Shown here piece by piece: positions 11,659 through 19,673 of a DNA stretch of 64,000 nt. The stretch comes from Agrococcus sp. Marseille-P2731. GTDB taxonomy: Bacteria; Actinomycetota; Actinomycetes; Actinomycetales; Microbacteriaceae. The notes beneath the pieces were generated by a model. The model had not been told where the DNA came from and did no database searches. It was given only the letters and a program-made list of their open reading frames with translations. The stretch is taken from the NCBI RefSeq assembly GCF_900117395.1, contig NZ_FPEG01000003.1, positions 558,001 through 622,000 of the forward strand, given 5' to 3'. The translations under genes and the position numbers were made by a program. Within the stretch, counting starts at the first letter, position 1, and the number at the start of each line of letters is the position of its first letter.

Positions 11659-12600
11659 TCAGCGCTGGACCGGGTCGCCTCCGTCGAGCAGTCGGGCGAT
11701 CGCGGCACGGTCCGGCGCCGCCTCCCAGTCCCCAGGTGCGGTGCACGCCAGCGCCCCGCATGCAGCGGCGGTGCGCAGCCGCTCAGCGACCGGCGAGCCT
11801 GCGAGCAGCTCGCAGAGGTAGCCGGCGACGAACGCGTCGCCCGCCCCGACGGTGTCGACCGCCTGCACCGGGAAGGCGCTCTGCTCGGCCAGCTCGCCGT
11901 CGACCAGCGCGATCGCCCCCTCGGCGCCGCGCTTGATGACGACCTGGCCGGCGCCGAGCGCCGCGATCGCCGCAGCCTGCTGCCGGGGGTCGCGCTCCCC
12001 CGTCACCAGCTCGGCCTCGTCCTCACCTGCGAAGACGACGTCGGCGCGCGCGACGAGCGCGCGATAGGCGGGCACCGCCTCCGCTGCGCCCCACAGCCGC
12101 GAGCGGTGGTTGACGTCGAACGAGACGACCGTCCCGGCCTCCTGCGCCGCATCGAGCGCCGCGTCGAGCGCCGCGCGCGGCGCGTCGCCGAGCGCAGCAG
12201 AGATGCCGGTGACGTGGAGCACGCGCGCACCGCGGATGCGCTCGAGGTCGAGGTGCTCGGGCGCGAGCCGCGAGCCGGCGCTCCCCGCCCGGTAGTAGCT
12301 CACCGAGCTCGCGCCCGCGGCGGGCCGCTCCTTCAGCATGAGCGCGGTGGGCGCCTGCTCATCGAGCGTGACGGAGGTCGTCACGCCCTCCGCCCGCAGC
12401 TGCCGCACGATGAGCCGGCCTAGCGCGTCGTCGCCGAGCCTGCCCATCCAAGTCACGGGCGTACCCAGCCGGGCGAGGCCGACGGCCACGTTGCTCTCGG
12501 CGCCGCCGAAGCCGAGGTCCATGCTCGGCACGAGCTCGAGCCTCCCGATGCGCCCGGCGACGAGCAGCCCGAGGGACTCGCCGATCGTGACGACGCTCAC
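11659..12600 (-). CDS. kdgK: 2-dehydro-3-deoxygluconate kinase (PfkB family)
   Basis: A 313-residue PfkB-family sugar kinase that phosphorylates 2-keto-3-deoxygluconate to KDPG with ATP. The N-terminal FGGAESNVAVGLARLG (PfkB signature 1 region), FDVNHRSRLW and the C-terminal VDTVGAGDAFVAGYL (anion hole and catalytic Asp) are present. The substrate call rests mainly on context, because the next gene upstream is KDPG aldolase. GTG 12600 overlaps the aldolase stop by four bases. It is last of the four minus-strand genes ADH-kduD-eda-kdgK. Confidence 0.9.
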   Translation of the reverse strand: MSVVTIGESLGLLVAGRIGRLELVPSMDLGFGGAESNVAVGLARLGTPVTWMGRLGDDALGRLIVRQLRAEGVTTSVTLDEQAPTALMLKERPAAGASSVSYYRAGSAGSRLAPEHLDLERIRGARVLHVTGISAALGDAPRAALDAALDAAQEAGTVVSFDVNHRSRLWGAAEAVPAYRALVARADVVFAGEDEAELVTGERDPRQQAAAIAALGAGQVVIKRGAEGAIALVDGELAEQSAFPVQAVDTVGAGDAFVAGYLCELLAGSPVAERLRTAAACGALACTAPGDWEAAPDRAAIARLLDGGDPVQR

Positions 12601-13220
12601 GGCTGCGCCTCGACGATCGCGACGGCCTCGCGGGCCGCTGCGGCGATCGCCTCGGGGCCTGCCGCGACGCGGTCGGCCGAGGCGATCCATGAGCCGCTGG
12701 CTGCGAACACCGACGGATGCGCGAGGTAGTCGGCGAGGTTGGCGGGCTTCACGCCGCCGGAGGGCATGAAGCGCACCTTCGGGAAGACCGGCGCGAAGGC
12801 GTCGATGAGCCCCAGGCCGCCCACGGCCGCCGCGGGGAAGAGCTTCAGCCGGTCGAGGCCGAGCCGCAGCCCGCGCTGCACCTCGCTCGCCGTCTGCACG
12901 CCCGGCAGCACGGGGACGCCTGCCGCGAGCGCCGCCTCGACGATCTCCTCGTCGAGCCCGGGCGAGACGATGAAGCGCGCCCCCGCGTCGAGGCTGCGCT
13001 GCAGCTGCCCGACCGTCAGCACGGTGCCGGCGCCGACCACCACGTCGCCGCGGGCGGCGATGCGCGCGATGCCCGCGAGCCCGAAGTCGTTGCGCAGCGC
13101 CACCTCGATGACGGGCAGACCACCGGCGACGAGGCCCTCGGCGATGGCGTCGGCGGCGGCCTCCCCCTCGACGGTCGCGAGCGGGACGACGCCGCTCAGG
13201 TCGATCGCCACCGCGCTCAT
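12597..13220 (-). CDS. eda: KDPG aldolase (2-dehydro-3-deoxyphosphogluconate aldolase)
   Basis: A 207-residue class I aldolase splitting KDPG into pyruvate and glyceraldehyde-3-phosphate. Visible signatures are VIEVALRNDFGL (active-site Glu), VGAGTVLTVGQ, FIVSPGLDEEIV, GVQTASEV and LKLFPAAAVGG with the Schiff-base lysine, then PSGGV for phosphate binding. The length is normal for the Eda family. ATG 13220 overlaps the kduD stop (ATGA), and its own stop overlaps the kdgK start, so the operon is tightly coupled. Confidence 0.93.
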   Translation of the reverse strand: MSAVAIDLSGVVPLATVEGEAAADAIAEGLVAGGLPVIEVALRNDFGLAGIARIAARGDVVVGAGTVLTVGQLQRSLDAGARFIVSPGLDEEIVEAALAAGVPVLPGVQTASEVQRGLRLGLDRLKLFPAAAVGGLGLIDAFAPVFPKVRFMPSGGVKPANLADYLAHPSVFAASGSWIASADRVAAGPEAIAAAAREAVAIVEAQP

Positions 13221-13972
13221 CGCGCCATCCAACCACCGTCGACCGGCAGCGTCACGCCCGTGACGTACGCCGCCGCGGGGCTCGCGAGGAACACCGTGGC
13301 GCCCTGCAGATCCTCGGGCCTGCCCCAGCGCCCGGCCGGGATGCGCTCGAGGATCGCCCGCGAGCGGTCCTCGTCCTCGCGCAGCGCAGCGGTGTTGTCG
13401 GTGGCGATGTAGCCGGGCGCGATGGCGTTGACGGTGACACCGCGAGCCGACCACTCGTTGCTCAGCGCCTTCACGAGACCGGCGATGCCGGACTTCGCGG
13501 CGGTGTAGCCGGGCACGTTGATGCCGCCCTGGAAGCTCAGCAGGCTGGCGGTGAAGATGACCCGGCCGTGACCGCGCTCGAGCATGCCGGCGCCGATGGC
13601 CTGGGTCAGCACGAACTGGTTGCGCAGGTTGACGTCGAGCACCTCATCCCACCACTCGAGCGGATGCTCGGCGGCCGGTGACCGACGGATGGTGCCGGCG
13701 TTGTTGACGAGGATGTCCGCGCGGCCCTGCACCGCCTGTCCGAAGGCGAGCACCGCCTCCCGGTCGGTGAAGTCGACGCGGTGGCCCTCGAACGCGCGGC
13801 CGAGCTCGCGCACGCGCGCGCCGATGGCGCCGCCGTCGGCCTCCTGGCTCGCGCTTGCGGCGATGATGTCGGCACCCGCTGCTGCGAGGCCCTCGGCCAT
13901 CGCGAAGCCGATGCCGCGCCGTGCCCCGGTGACGACGGCGGTGAGGCCGGTGAGGTCGAAGCTGATGGTCAT
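13217..13972 (-). CDS. kduD: 2-dehydro-3-deoxy-D-gluconate 5-dehydrogenase (SDR)
   Basis: A 251-residue short-chain dehydrogenase. It has the TGARRGIGFAMAEGL cofactor motif (residues ~15-29), NNAG, catalytic Ser in FTASLLSFQGG, and YTAAK (Tyr/Lys). The C-terminal APGYIATDNTAALREDEDR with ERIPAGRWGRPEDLQG is typical of KduD and gluconate 5-dehydrogenases. Next to kduI, kdgK and eda, the KduD reaction is the best call: 2,5-diketo-3-deoxygluconate to 2-keto-3-deoxygluconate with NAD(P)H. It overlaps the upstream ADH stop and the downstream aldolase start by four bases each. Confidence 0.88.
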   Translation of the reverse strand: MTISFDLTGLTAVVTGARRGIGFAMAEGLAAAGADIIAASASQEADGGAIGARVRELGRAFEGHRVDFTDREAVLAFGQAVQGRADILVNNAGTIRRSPAAEHPLEWWDEVLDVNLRNQFVLTQAIGAGMLERGHGRVIFTASLLSFQGGINVPGYTAAKSGIAGLVKALSNEWSARGVTVNAIAPGYIATDNTAALREDEDRSRAILERIPAGRWGRPEDLQGATVFLASPAAAYVTGVTLPVDGGWMAR

Positions 13973-15000
13973 CGGTCTGCTCCCTGCACGTCGACGAGGA
14001 TCTTCATGGCTGCGGCCGAGAGCAGCGCGTCGAACGCCGCCATCGTGTCGTCGAGCTGCACGACCCGGCTGATCAGGGCGGCCGCAGGCACGGCGCCCTG
14101 GTCGAGCAGCACGATCGCGCGCTCGAAGTCCTCGCGCTCGTAGACGCGGGCGCCGAGCACCTCGAGCTCGCGCCAGAAGATGCGGTGCAGGTCGACGGGC
14201 ACGGGCTCCGGGTGAATGGCGACGAACACGACGCGACCACGGGTGCGTGCGTGCCGGGTGGCGTCCAGCGCGGTGCCCTTCGTGCCGGCGACCTCGAAGA
14301 CGACGTCGGCGCCGGCGCCGCCGGTGCGCTCCTCGACGATCGCCGCGAGATCCTCGCTGATCGGGTCGACCGCGATCGAGCCCTGCGCAGCGGCGAAGGC
14401 ACGGCGCTCGGCGTCGGGCTCGGCGACGATGACGGTCGCGCCCGCTGCCCTGGCGACCACGGCGATCAGCTGGCCGATGGGGCCGCCACCGATGACGACC
14501 GCCGTCTCACCCGCGGTCAGCCGTGAGCGCCGCACGTCGTGCACGGCGACCGCGAGCGGCTCGACCAGCGCCGCGTGCTGCAGCGGGAGGCCCTCCGGCA
14601 GCGGCACGACGATCGAGGCAGGCACGGTCCACAGCTCCTGCAGCGCTCCGGGTGAGTCGATGCCGACGAAGTCGAGGCGCTGGCAGATGTGGGTGTGACC
14701 GGCGGCGCAGGAGGCGCACTCGCCGCACCAGCGCAGCGGCATCACCGTGACCGGCTGCCCCACCGTCAGCGAGTCGACCCCGCCACCGATCGCGTCGATG
14801 ACCCCGCTCATCTCGTGGCCGATGACGGCGGGCGCGTCGACTCGCGCATCCATGTGCCCCTGCACGATGTGCAGGTCGGTGCCGCAGATGCCGTTGTAGG
14901 CGACGCGGATGGTCACCTCGTCGTCCGCCGGGGTGCGGGGCTCGGCGGTGCCGACCTCCATGCGACCGCTGCCGGTGTATCTCGCTGCTCGCAACGCCAT
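13969..15000 (-). CDS. Zinc-dependent medium-chain alcohol/polyol dehydrogenase
   Basis: A 343-residue MDR-family enzyme. CGTDLHI supplies the catalytic zinc Cys, GHEMSGVI the His-Glu pair, and CGECASCAAGHTHIC the four structural-zinc cysteines. VVIGGGPIGQLIAVVARAAGA is the NAD(P) fold. It resembles sorbitol, threonine and butanediol dehydrogenases; the exact substrate is not predictable. As first gene of the KDG operon it may oxidise or reduce an aldonate or uronate that feeds the pathway. ATG 15000 has an excellent GAAGAGGAG site directly upstream; an in-frame ATG 22 codons earlier is less likely. Confidence 0.85.
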   Translation of the reverse strand: MALRAARYTGSGRMEVGTAEPRTPADDEVTIRVAYNGICGTDLHIVQGHMDARVDAPAVIGHEMSGVIDAIGGGVDSLTVGQPVTVMPLRWCGECASCAAGHTHICQRLDFVGIDSPGALQELWTVPASIVVPLPEGLPLQHAALVEPLAVAVHDVRRSRLTAGETAVVIGGGPIGQLIAVVARAAGATVIVAEPDAERRAFAAAQGSIAVDPISEDLAAIVEERTGGAGADVVFEVAGTKGTALDATRHARTRGRVVFVAIHPEPVPVDLHRIFWRELEVLGARVYEREDFERAIVLLDQGAVPAAALISRVVQLDDTMAAFDALLSAAAMKILVDVQGADR

Positions 15001-15151
15001 CTCCTCTTCGAGGTCGTGCAGCGCGCCGATGAAACTTGCTTCCATTTGGAGTTCCGTCTGGCGCAACTGAGTTCTATCTGGTTAGAGTAGCCCCTGACCC
15101 CGCCACGGGCGCAAGCCCGAATGCCACATGGCTCTCAACGAGGAGGAACTC
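15001..15151. promoter_or_regulatory. Divergent control region of the deoxyuronate locus
   Basis: This 151-base gap separates the ADH operon (minus) from the TRAP-kduI-iclR operon (plus). It is the most AT-rich stretch nearby. ATGAAACTTGCTTCCAT (15029-15045) is an imperfect inverted repeat with ATGRAA half-sites, resembling IclR/KdgR operators. GAGTTCCGTCTGG (15049-15061) and GAGTTCTATCTGG (15069-15081) are direct repeats 20 bases apart. Overlapping -10 elements face both ways: TAGAGT (15083-15088, plus) and TACTCT (15090-15085, minus). A strong AGGAGG (15141-15146) serves dctP. I infer that the IclR protein encoded at 18868 binds here. Confidence 0.6.
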
Positions 15152-16162
15152 ATGCAGGGACGACGAATGCTGGGCGCGCTGAGCGTCGCAGCGGTCATGA
15201 CGATCGGTCTGGCCTCGTGCTCAGGCGCCGGAGGGGACGGCGAGCAGCCGGCGACCACCTTCCGCGTCGCCTTCAACCAGGATGCCGAGCACCCGCAGGC
15301 GCAGGCGCTCGCGCAGCTCTCCGAGGAGCTCGAGTCGCGCACCGACGGCCAGTACTCGCTCGAGCTCTACACCGACGAGACGCTCGGCGACCAGGCCGAG
15401 ACGATCGAGCAGGTGCAGTCGGGCACGATCGACTTCGCCATCGTCGCCGGCAGCCTGCTCGAGAACTTCGAGCCGGACATGTCGGTCGTGAACCTGCCCT
15501 ACCTCTACGAGTCGCCCGAGCACCAGATGAGCGTGCTCAACGACCGCGAGATCGTCGGCGAGCTCTACGACGCGCTGCTCGACGACAACATCCAGGTCAT
15601 GACCGCCTACCACGGCGGCGTGCGCAACGTGTACTCGAGCGTCGGCCCGGTGCAGTCGCCCGCTGACCTCGGCGGCCAGAAGATCCGTGTCATCGGCTCG
15701 GACACGAACGTGCGGATGATGGAGCTCATGGGTGGCGTCGGCACGCCGATGGCCCAGGGCGAGGTCTACACGGCCATCCAGTCGGGCGTGCTCGACGGCG
15801 CCGAGAACAACGAGCTCATCTTCTCGACGCTGTCGCACGACGAGATCGCGCCGTACTACTCGCGCACGCAGCACCTCATGATGCCCGACTACCTGATCGC
15901 GAGCCCCGCGGTCTGGAGCGGCCTCGACGAGGAGACGCAGAGCATCTTCCAGGAGCTGCTCACCGCATCCACCGACTCCGAGCTCGAGCTCTTCAGCACG
16001 GCGGTCGACGAGGCCGTCGCCGCTGCAGAGGAGGCCGGTGCCGAGTTCAACGACGTCGACGTCGAGGCGTTCCGCGAGGCCGTGCTGCCGCTCCACGAGG
16101 AGCGCGTCACGACCGAGATGACGCAGTCGATCTACGACGCCATCGAGGCGGCGCGCGGCTGA
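15152..16162 (+). CDS. dctP: TRAP transporter solute-binding lipoprotein
   Basis: A 336-residue DctP-family extracytoplasmic binding protein. The N-terminal signal ends in GLASC with Cys23 as the lipidation site, so it would be tethered to the outer face of the membrane. FRVAFNQDAEHPQAQALAQLSEEL, GTIDFAIVAGSLLENF, LGGQKIRVIGSDTNVRMMELMGG and GVLDGAENNE follow the DctP pattern; the binding-site arginine is in GQKIRV. DctP proteins of this type bind carboxylate sugars, which agrees with the uronate genes around it. The AGGAGG ribosome site is ideal, and dctQ starts within the stop codon. Confidence 0.93.
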   Translation: MQGRRMLGALSVAAVMTIGLASCSGAGGDGEQPATTFRVAFNQDAEHPQAQALAQLSEELESRTDGQYSLELYTDETLGDQAETIEQVQSGTIDFAIVAGSLLENFEPDMSVVNLPYLYESPEHQMSVLNDREIVGELYDALLDDNIQVMTAYHGGVRNVYSSVGPVQSPADLGGQKIRVIGSDTNVRMMELMGGVGTPMAQGEVYTAIQSGVLDGAENNELIFSTLSHDEIAPYYSRTQHLMMPDYLIASPAVWSGLDEETQSIFQELLTASTDSELELFSTAVDEAVAAAEEAGAEFNDVDVEAFREAVLPLHEERVTTEMTQSIYDAIEAARG

Positions 16163-16698
16163 TGGCTGCCAGGAAGCTCATGACGACGGCCAGGACCTGG
16201 CTGGACACGACGCTGCGCACGCTGTGCGTCGGCCTCTTCGCCCTGCTCGTGGGGCTGGTCGCCTGGCAGGTCTTCACCCGGCTCGTGCTCGGCGCACCGA
16301 GCGCGTGGTCGGAGGAGGCCGCACGGTTCACCTTCGTCTGGGTGAGCCTCATCGGGATCGCGATCGCGGTCGGCGAGAAGGCCGACGTCGTCATGGACTT
16401 CCTCGTCGAGAAGCTCCCCCTCCGGCTGCAGCGGGTCGCCGACATCCTCGCCTACCTCGCGACGCTCGCGTTCGTGCTGTACGTGATGGTGTTCGGCGGC
16501 CTGCAGCAGTCGATGATGGCGTGGGGCCAGACCAACCCGCTGCTGCCTCTGTCGCAGGGCCAGCTCTACCTGGCGCTGCCCATCTCGGGCGCGCTCCTCA
16601 CCGTCTACCTGCTCATCCACCTCGCCGGGACCTTCACGAGCCGCTACGTCGGCCACGTGGGTGACCCCGACGAAGACCTCGAGGCGGCGGCACTGTGA
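16162..16698 (+). CDS. dctQ: TRAP transporter small permease
   Basis: A 178-residue DctQ protein with four membrane helices (about residues 20-43, 56-77, 96-118 and 132-155). SAWSEEAARFTFVWVSLIGIAIA carries the conserved W-EE-aR--f-W motif of the small TRAP subunit. It assembles with DctM and helps position the binding protein. Its ATG shares a base with the dctP stop, and its stop overlaps the dctM start. Confidence 0.92.
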   Translation: MAARKLMTTARTWLDTTLRTLCVGLFALLVGLVAWQVFTRLVLGAPSAWSEEAARFTFVWVSLIGIAIAVGEKADVVMDFLVEKLPLRLQRVADILAYLATLAFVLYVMVFGGLQQSMMAWGQTNPLLPLSQGQLYLALPISGALLTVYLLIHLAGTFTSRYVGHVGDPDEDLEAAAL

Positions 16699-18002
16699 TC
16701 GACCCCGGCACCATCAGCGCCATCCTCATCGGCGGCCTCGTGCTGCTGCTGGCGATCGGCGCGCCCGTCTCCATCTCGATCGCGCTGCCCAGCGCGCTCT
16801 GCATGCTCCTGATCGTCGACTTCGACCGCGGCGCCATCACGGCGGCGCAGCAGATGTTCGGTGGCGCGAACTCCTTCGCCCTGCTGGCGATCCCCTTCTT
16901 CATCCTCGCCGGGGTGATCATGAGCAACGGCGGCATCGCCGAGCGGCTCATCAACCTCGCCAGGGTGCTCGTCGGACGCACGCCCGCGCCCTACGTGCAG
17001 ACGAACGTGATCGCGAACACGATCTTCGGAGCGGTCTCGGGCTCCGCCGTCGCGACCGCCGCGGCGGTCGGCGCCACGATGTCGCCCATGCAGCGGAAGG
17101 CAGGCTACGACCGGGCCTTCAGCGCAGCGGCGAACATCGCCTCCGCACCGGCAGGCATGCTCATCCCGCCGAGCAACACGCTCATCGTCTACTCGCTCGC
17201 CGCGGGCGGCACCTCGGTCGGCGCGCTCTTCATCGCCGGCTATGTGCCCGGCGTGCTATGGGCGCTCGCGTGCGCCGCGGTCGTCTTCGTCTACGCGCGC
17301 CGCCACCCGGAGCTGAAGGGCGAGCCGTGGCCGCCGCTGCGCGTCGTGCTGACGACCTTCTGGCGCGCCGTGCCGTCGCTGGGCCTCATCGTCGTCGCCA
17401 TCGGCGGCATCGTCGCCGGCTTCTTCACCCCCACCGAGGGCTCGGCGATCGCGGTCATCTACGCGCTCGTGCTCTCCTTCATCTACCGCACCATCTCGGT
17501 CAAGGACCTGCCGCGCATCCTCTACGAGGCGTGCCGCACGAGCTCGATCGTGATCTTCCTGATCGCGGTCTCGACGATCATGTCCTACGTCATGACCTAC
17601 GCTCGGCTCCCGCAGCTCATCGCCGAGTCGCTGTTCGGCTGGACCGACTCGAAGGTCGTCGTGCTGCTGATCATGATGATCGTGCTGCTGCTCATCGGCA
17701 TCCCGCTCGACCCGACCCCGGCCATCCTGATCTTCACGCCGATCTTCCTGCCGATCGCCGTCTCCTACGGCATCGACCCCGTGCACTTCGGCATCATGAT
17801 GGTCTTCAACCTGTCGATCGCGGTCATCTCACCGCCCTCGGCGCCCGTGCTGTTCGTCGGCGCGCAGGTGGCGAAGGTCAGGCTGGAGCCCGTGATCGTG
17901 AAGCTCGTGCCGTTCCTGCTGGTGCTCATCGCCATGCTGTTCGTCATCGTCTTCGTCCCGCAGCTCTCGCTGTGGCTGCCCGGCCTCCTCGGCCTCCTCT
18001 GA
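16695..18002 (+). CDS. dctM: TRAP transporter large permease
   Basis: A 435-residue DctM protein with about twelve membrane segments, the sodium-coupled transport subunit. Family marks are LLAIPFFILAGVIMSNGGIAERL, FGAVSGSAVATAAAVGATM, IPPSNTLIVYS and the C-terminal NLSIAVISPPSAPVLFVGA. The GTG start at 16695 overlaps the dctQ stop by four bases. With DctP and DctQ it completes a three-part high-affinity importer, presumably for (unsaturated) uronates or their keto-deoxy products. Confidence 0.94.
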   Translation: MIDPGTISAILIGGLVLLLAIGAPVSISIALPSALCMLLIVDFDRGAITAAQQMFGGANSFALLAIPFFILAGVIMSNGGIAERLINLARVLVGRTPAPYVQTNVIANTIFGAVSGSAVATAAAVGATMSPMQRKAGYDRAFSAAANIASAPAGMLIPPSNTLIVYSLAAGGTSVGALFIAGYVPGVLWALACAAVVFVYARRHPELKGEPWPPLRVVLTTFWRAVPSLGLIVVAIGGIVAGFFTPTEGSAIAVIYALVLSFIYRTISVKDLPRILYEACRTSSIVIFLIAVSTIMSYVMTYARLPQLIAESLFGWTDSKVVVLLIMMIVLLLIGIPLDPTPAILIFTPIFLPIAVSYGIDPVHFGIMMVFNLSIAVISPPSAPVLFVGAQVAKVRLEPVIVKLVPFLLVLIAMLFVIVFVPQLSLWLPGLLGLL

Positions 18003-18025
18003 TCCCTCGTCGAAAGGACCTCATC

Positions 18026-18859
18026 ATGACCGCGATCTTCGGACCCACGTCGCCCGAGCAGGTGCCCGGCGCCTCGCAGCAGCAGCTGCGCGACCGCTAC
18101 CTCGTCGAGGACCTCTTCACGCCGGGCGCCGTGCGCACGGTCGTCACCCACTACGACCGGGTGGTCGCCGTCGGCGCTGTGCCGACGGATGCGCCGCTCG
18201 CGCTCGAGGCGGTGCCGGAGATCCGCTCGGAGCGGTTCCTCGACCACCGCGAGATCGGCATCGTCAACATCGGCGCCGCCGGCACGGTGGTCGCCGACGG
18301 CGAGCACTTCGCGATGGCGAACGGCGCGTGCCTGTACCTCGGTCGAGGTGTCGGCGACGTGACCTTCGAGAGCGACGACGCCGCGCATCCGGCCCGGTTC
18401 TACGGCTTCTCCGCGCCCGCCCACACCACCTACCCGACCGCCCTCGTCGAGCCCGGCCAGGGTACGGTGCGCGAGCTCGGCGATCCGCTGACCTCGAACC
18501 GCCGCACGCTCAACCAGTACATCCACGAGAACGGCGTGCGCTCCTGCCAGGTCGTCATGGGCGTCACGCAGCTGCACCCGGGCAGCATGTGGAACACGAT
18601 GCCGGCGCACACGCACGACCGGCGGACCGAGTTCTACGTCTACTTCGACGTCGCAGAGGACGCGCGCGTCGTGCACCTGATGGGCGAGCCGCAGGAGACG
18701 CGGCACCTGCTCGTCGGCGACGGCGGCCTCGTGCTCTCGCCCTCGTGGTCCATCCACTCGGGCGTGGGAACATCGAACTACTCGTTCGTGTGGGCGATGG
18801 CCGGTGAGAACCAGTCCTTCGACGACATGGACGGCGTCGCGATCGTCGACATGAGATGA
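18026..18859 (+). CDS. kduI: 5-keto-4-deoxyuronate isomerase
   Basis: A 277-residue cupin-fold enzyme converting 5-keto-4-deoxyuronate to 2,5-diketo-3-deoxygluconate, the step before KduD. Signatures include RDRYLVEDLF, LDHREIGIVNIG, TSNRRTLNQYIH and the metal-binding TMPAHTHDRRTEFYVYFD with PETRHLLV-type sequence after it (here PQETRHLLVG). Length and sequence match bacterial KduI. AAAGGA (18013-18018) precedes ATG 18026, 23 bases after dctM. No polysaccharide lyase or unsaturated glucuronyl hydrolase is in the window, so polymer breakdown must be encoded elsewhere. Confidence 0.93.
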   Translation: MTAIFGPTSPEQVPGASQQQLRDRYLVEDLFTPGAVRTVVTHYDRVVAVGAVPTDAPLALEAVPEIRSERFLDHREIGIVNIGAAGTVVADGEHFAMANGACLYLGRGVGDVTFESDDAAHPARFYGFSAPAHTTYPTALVEPGQGTVRELGDPLTSNRRTLNQYIHENGVRSCQVVMGVTQLHPGSMWNTMPAHTHDRRTEFYVYFDVAEDARVVHLMGEPQETRHLLVGDGGLVLSPSWSIHSGVGTSNYSFVWAMAGENQSFDDMDGVAIVDMR

Positions 18860-18867
18860 GGCAGACC

Positions 18868-19653
18868 ATGACTGCTGAGGCGAAGGTGCTCGACACGAGC
18901 GCAGCCCCCTCCGGGGGTGCGAGCGAGAAGACGCTGCGCGTGCTCGAGGCCGCGATCCTCCACGACCGGTTCACCGACATCGTGGAGGAGTCCGGGCTCG
19001 CGAAGGCGACCGTGCACCGGATCCTCGCGACCCTCGTCGAGCAGGAGTTCATCACCGGCGACGCCGAGCGCGGCTACCAGCCAGGGGCCCGCTTCCTGCG
19101 GATCGCGGGGCGTGCCGTCTCGCACATCGACATCTCGGCGATCGCCGGCCCGATCGTCGATCGGCTCGTCGCAGAGGTCGACTGCACCATCCACGTGGGC
19201 ATCGCGAACGGGTTCGAGATGGTCTACGTGGTCCGCAAGGACTCCTCGAAGCCCTACCGGATGGCCTCGCGCGTGGGGCTGTCGATGCCGATGCACTGCT
19301 CGGGCATGGGCAAGGCGGTGCTCGCGGGGTGGCCCGCCGAGCGCGTCGACCAGCTGATCGCTTCGGTGGGGCTGCCCGCCCGCACCGAGGACACCATCAC
19401 CGAGCCGGCGCTGCTGCACGAGGAGCTCGCGCGCGTGCGCGAGCGGGGCTACGCGCTCGACCTGGGCGAGAACGAGCGCGGCACCGTCTGCGTGTCCGCT
19501 CCGATTCGCGACCACCTGGGCCGCACGACCTACGGCATCTCGATCTCGTCGATCGCGCTCGAGCACCCGGGTTCCAGCATCGAGCAGCTCGCGCCGCAGG
19601 CGATCGCCGCAGCGGACGCGATCTCGCGCGCGCTCGGGGCGCCGACCGCCTGA
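18868..19653 (+). CDS. IclR-family transcriptional regulator
   Basis: A 261-residue IclR protein: an N-terminal winged helix (about residues 20-75, with GLAKATVHRILATLVEQEFI) and a C-terminal effector domain with HCSGMGKAVLAGWP and GYALDLGENERGTVCVSAPI. ATG 18868 sits behind GATGAGG; an alternative ATG at 18856 overlaps the kduI stop and would add four residues. Being last in the transporter-kduI operon, it is the obvious local regulator, functionally like KdgR, with the palindrome at 15029-15045 as probable operator and a keto-deoxy sugar acid as probable effector. Confidence 0.9.
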   Translation: MTAEAKVLDTSAAPSGGASEKTLRVLEAAILHDRFTDIVEESGLAKATVHRILATLVEQEFITGDAERGYQPGARFLRIAGRAVSHIDISAIAGPIVDRLVAEVDCTIHVGIANGFEMVYVVRKDSSKPYRMASRVGLSMPMHCSGMGKAVLAGWPAERVDQLIASVGLPARTEDTITEPALLHEELARVRERGYALDLGENERGTVCVSAPIRDHLGRTTYGISISSIALEHPGSSIEQLAPQAIAAADAISRALGAPTA

Positions 19654-19673
19654 GCCGGGCTGGATCCGGCGGC

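Noticed and set aside
11154-11936. Open frames across the 20-bp repeat arrays on both strands
   Set aside because: They encode only low-complexity repeats, run into the opposite-strand kinase gene, and have no start signals. They exist because the repeat unit lacks stop codons.
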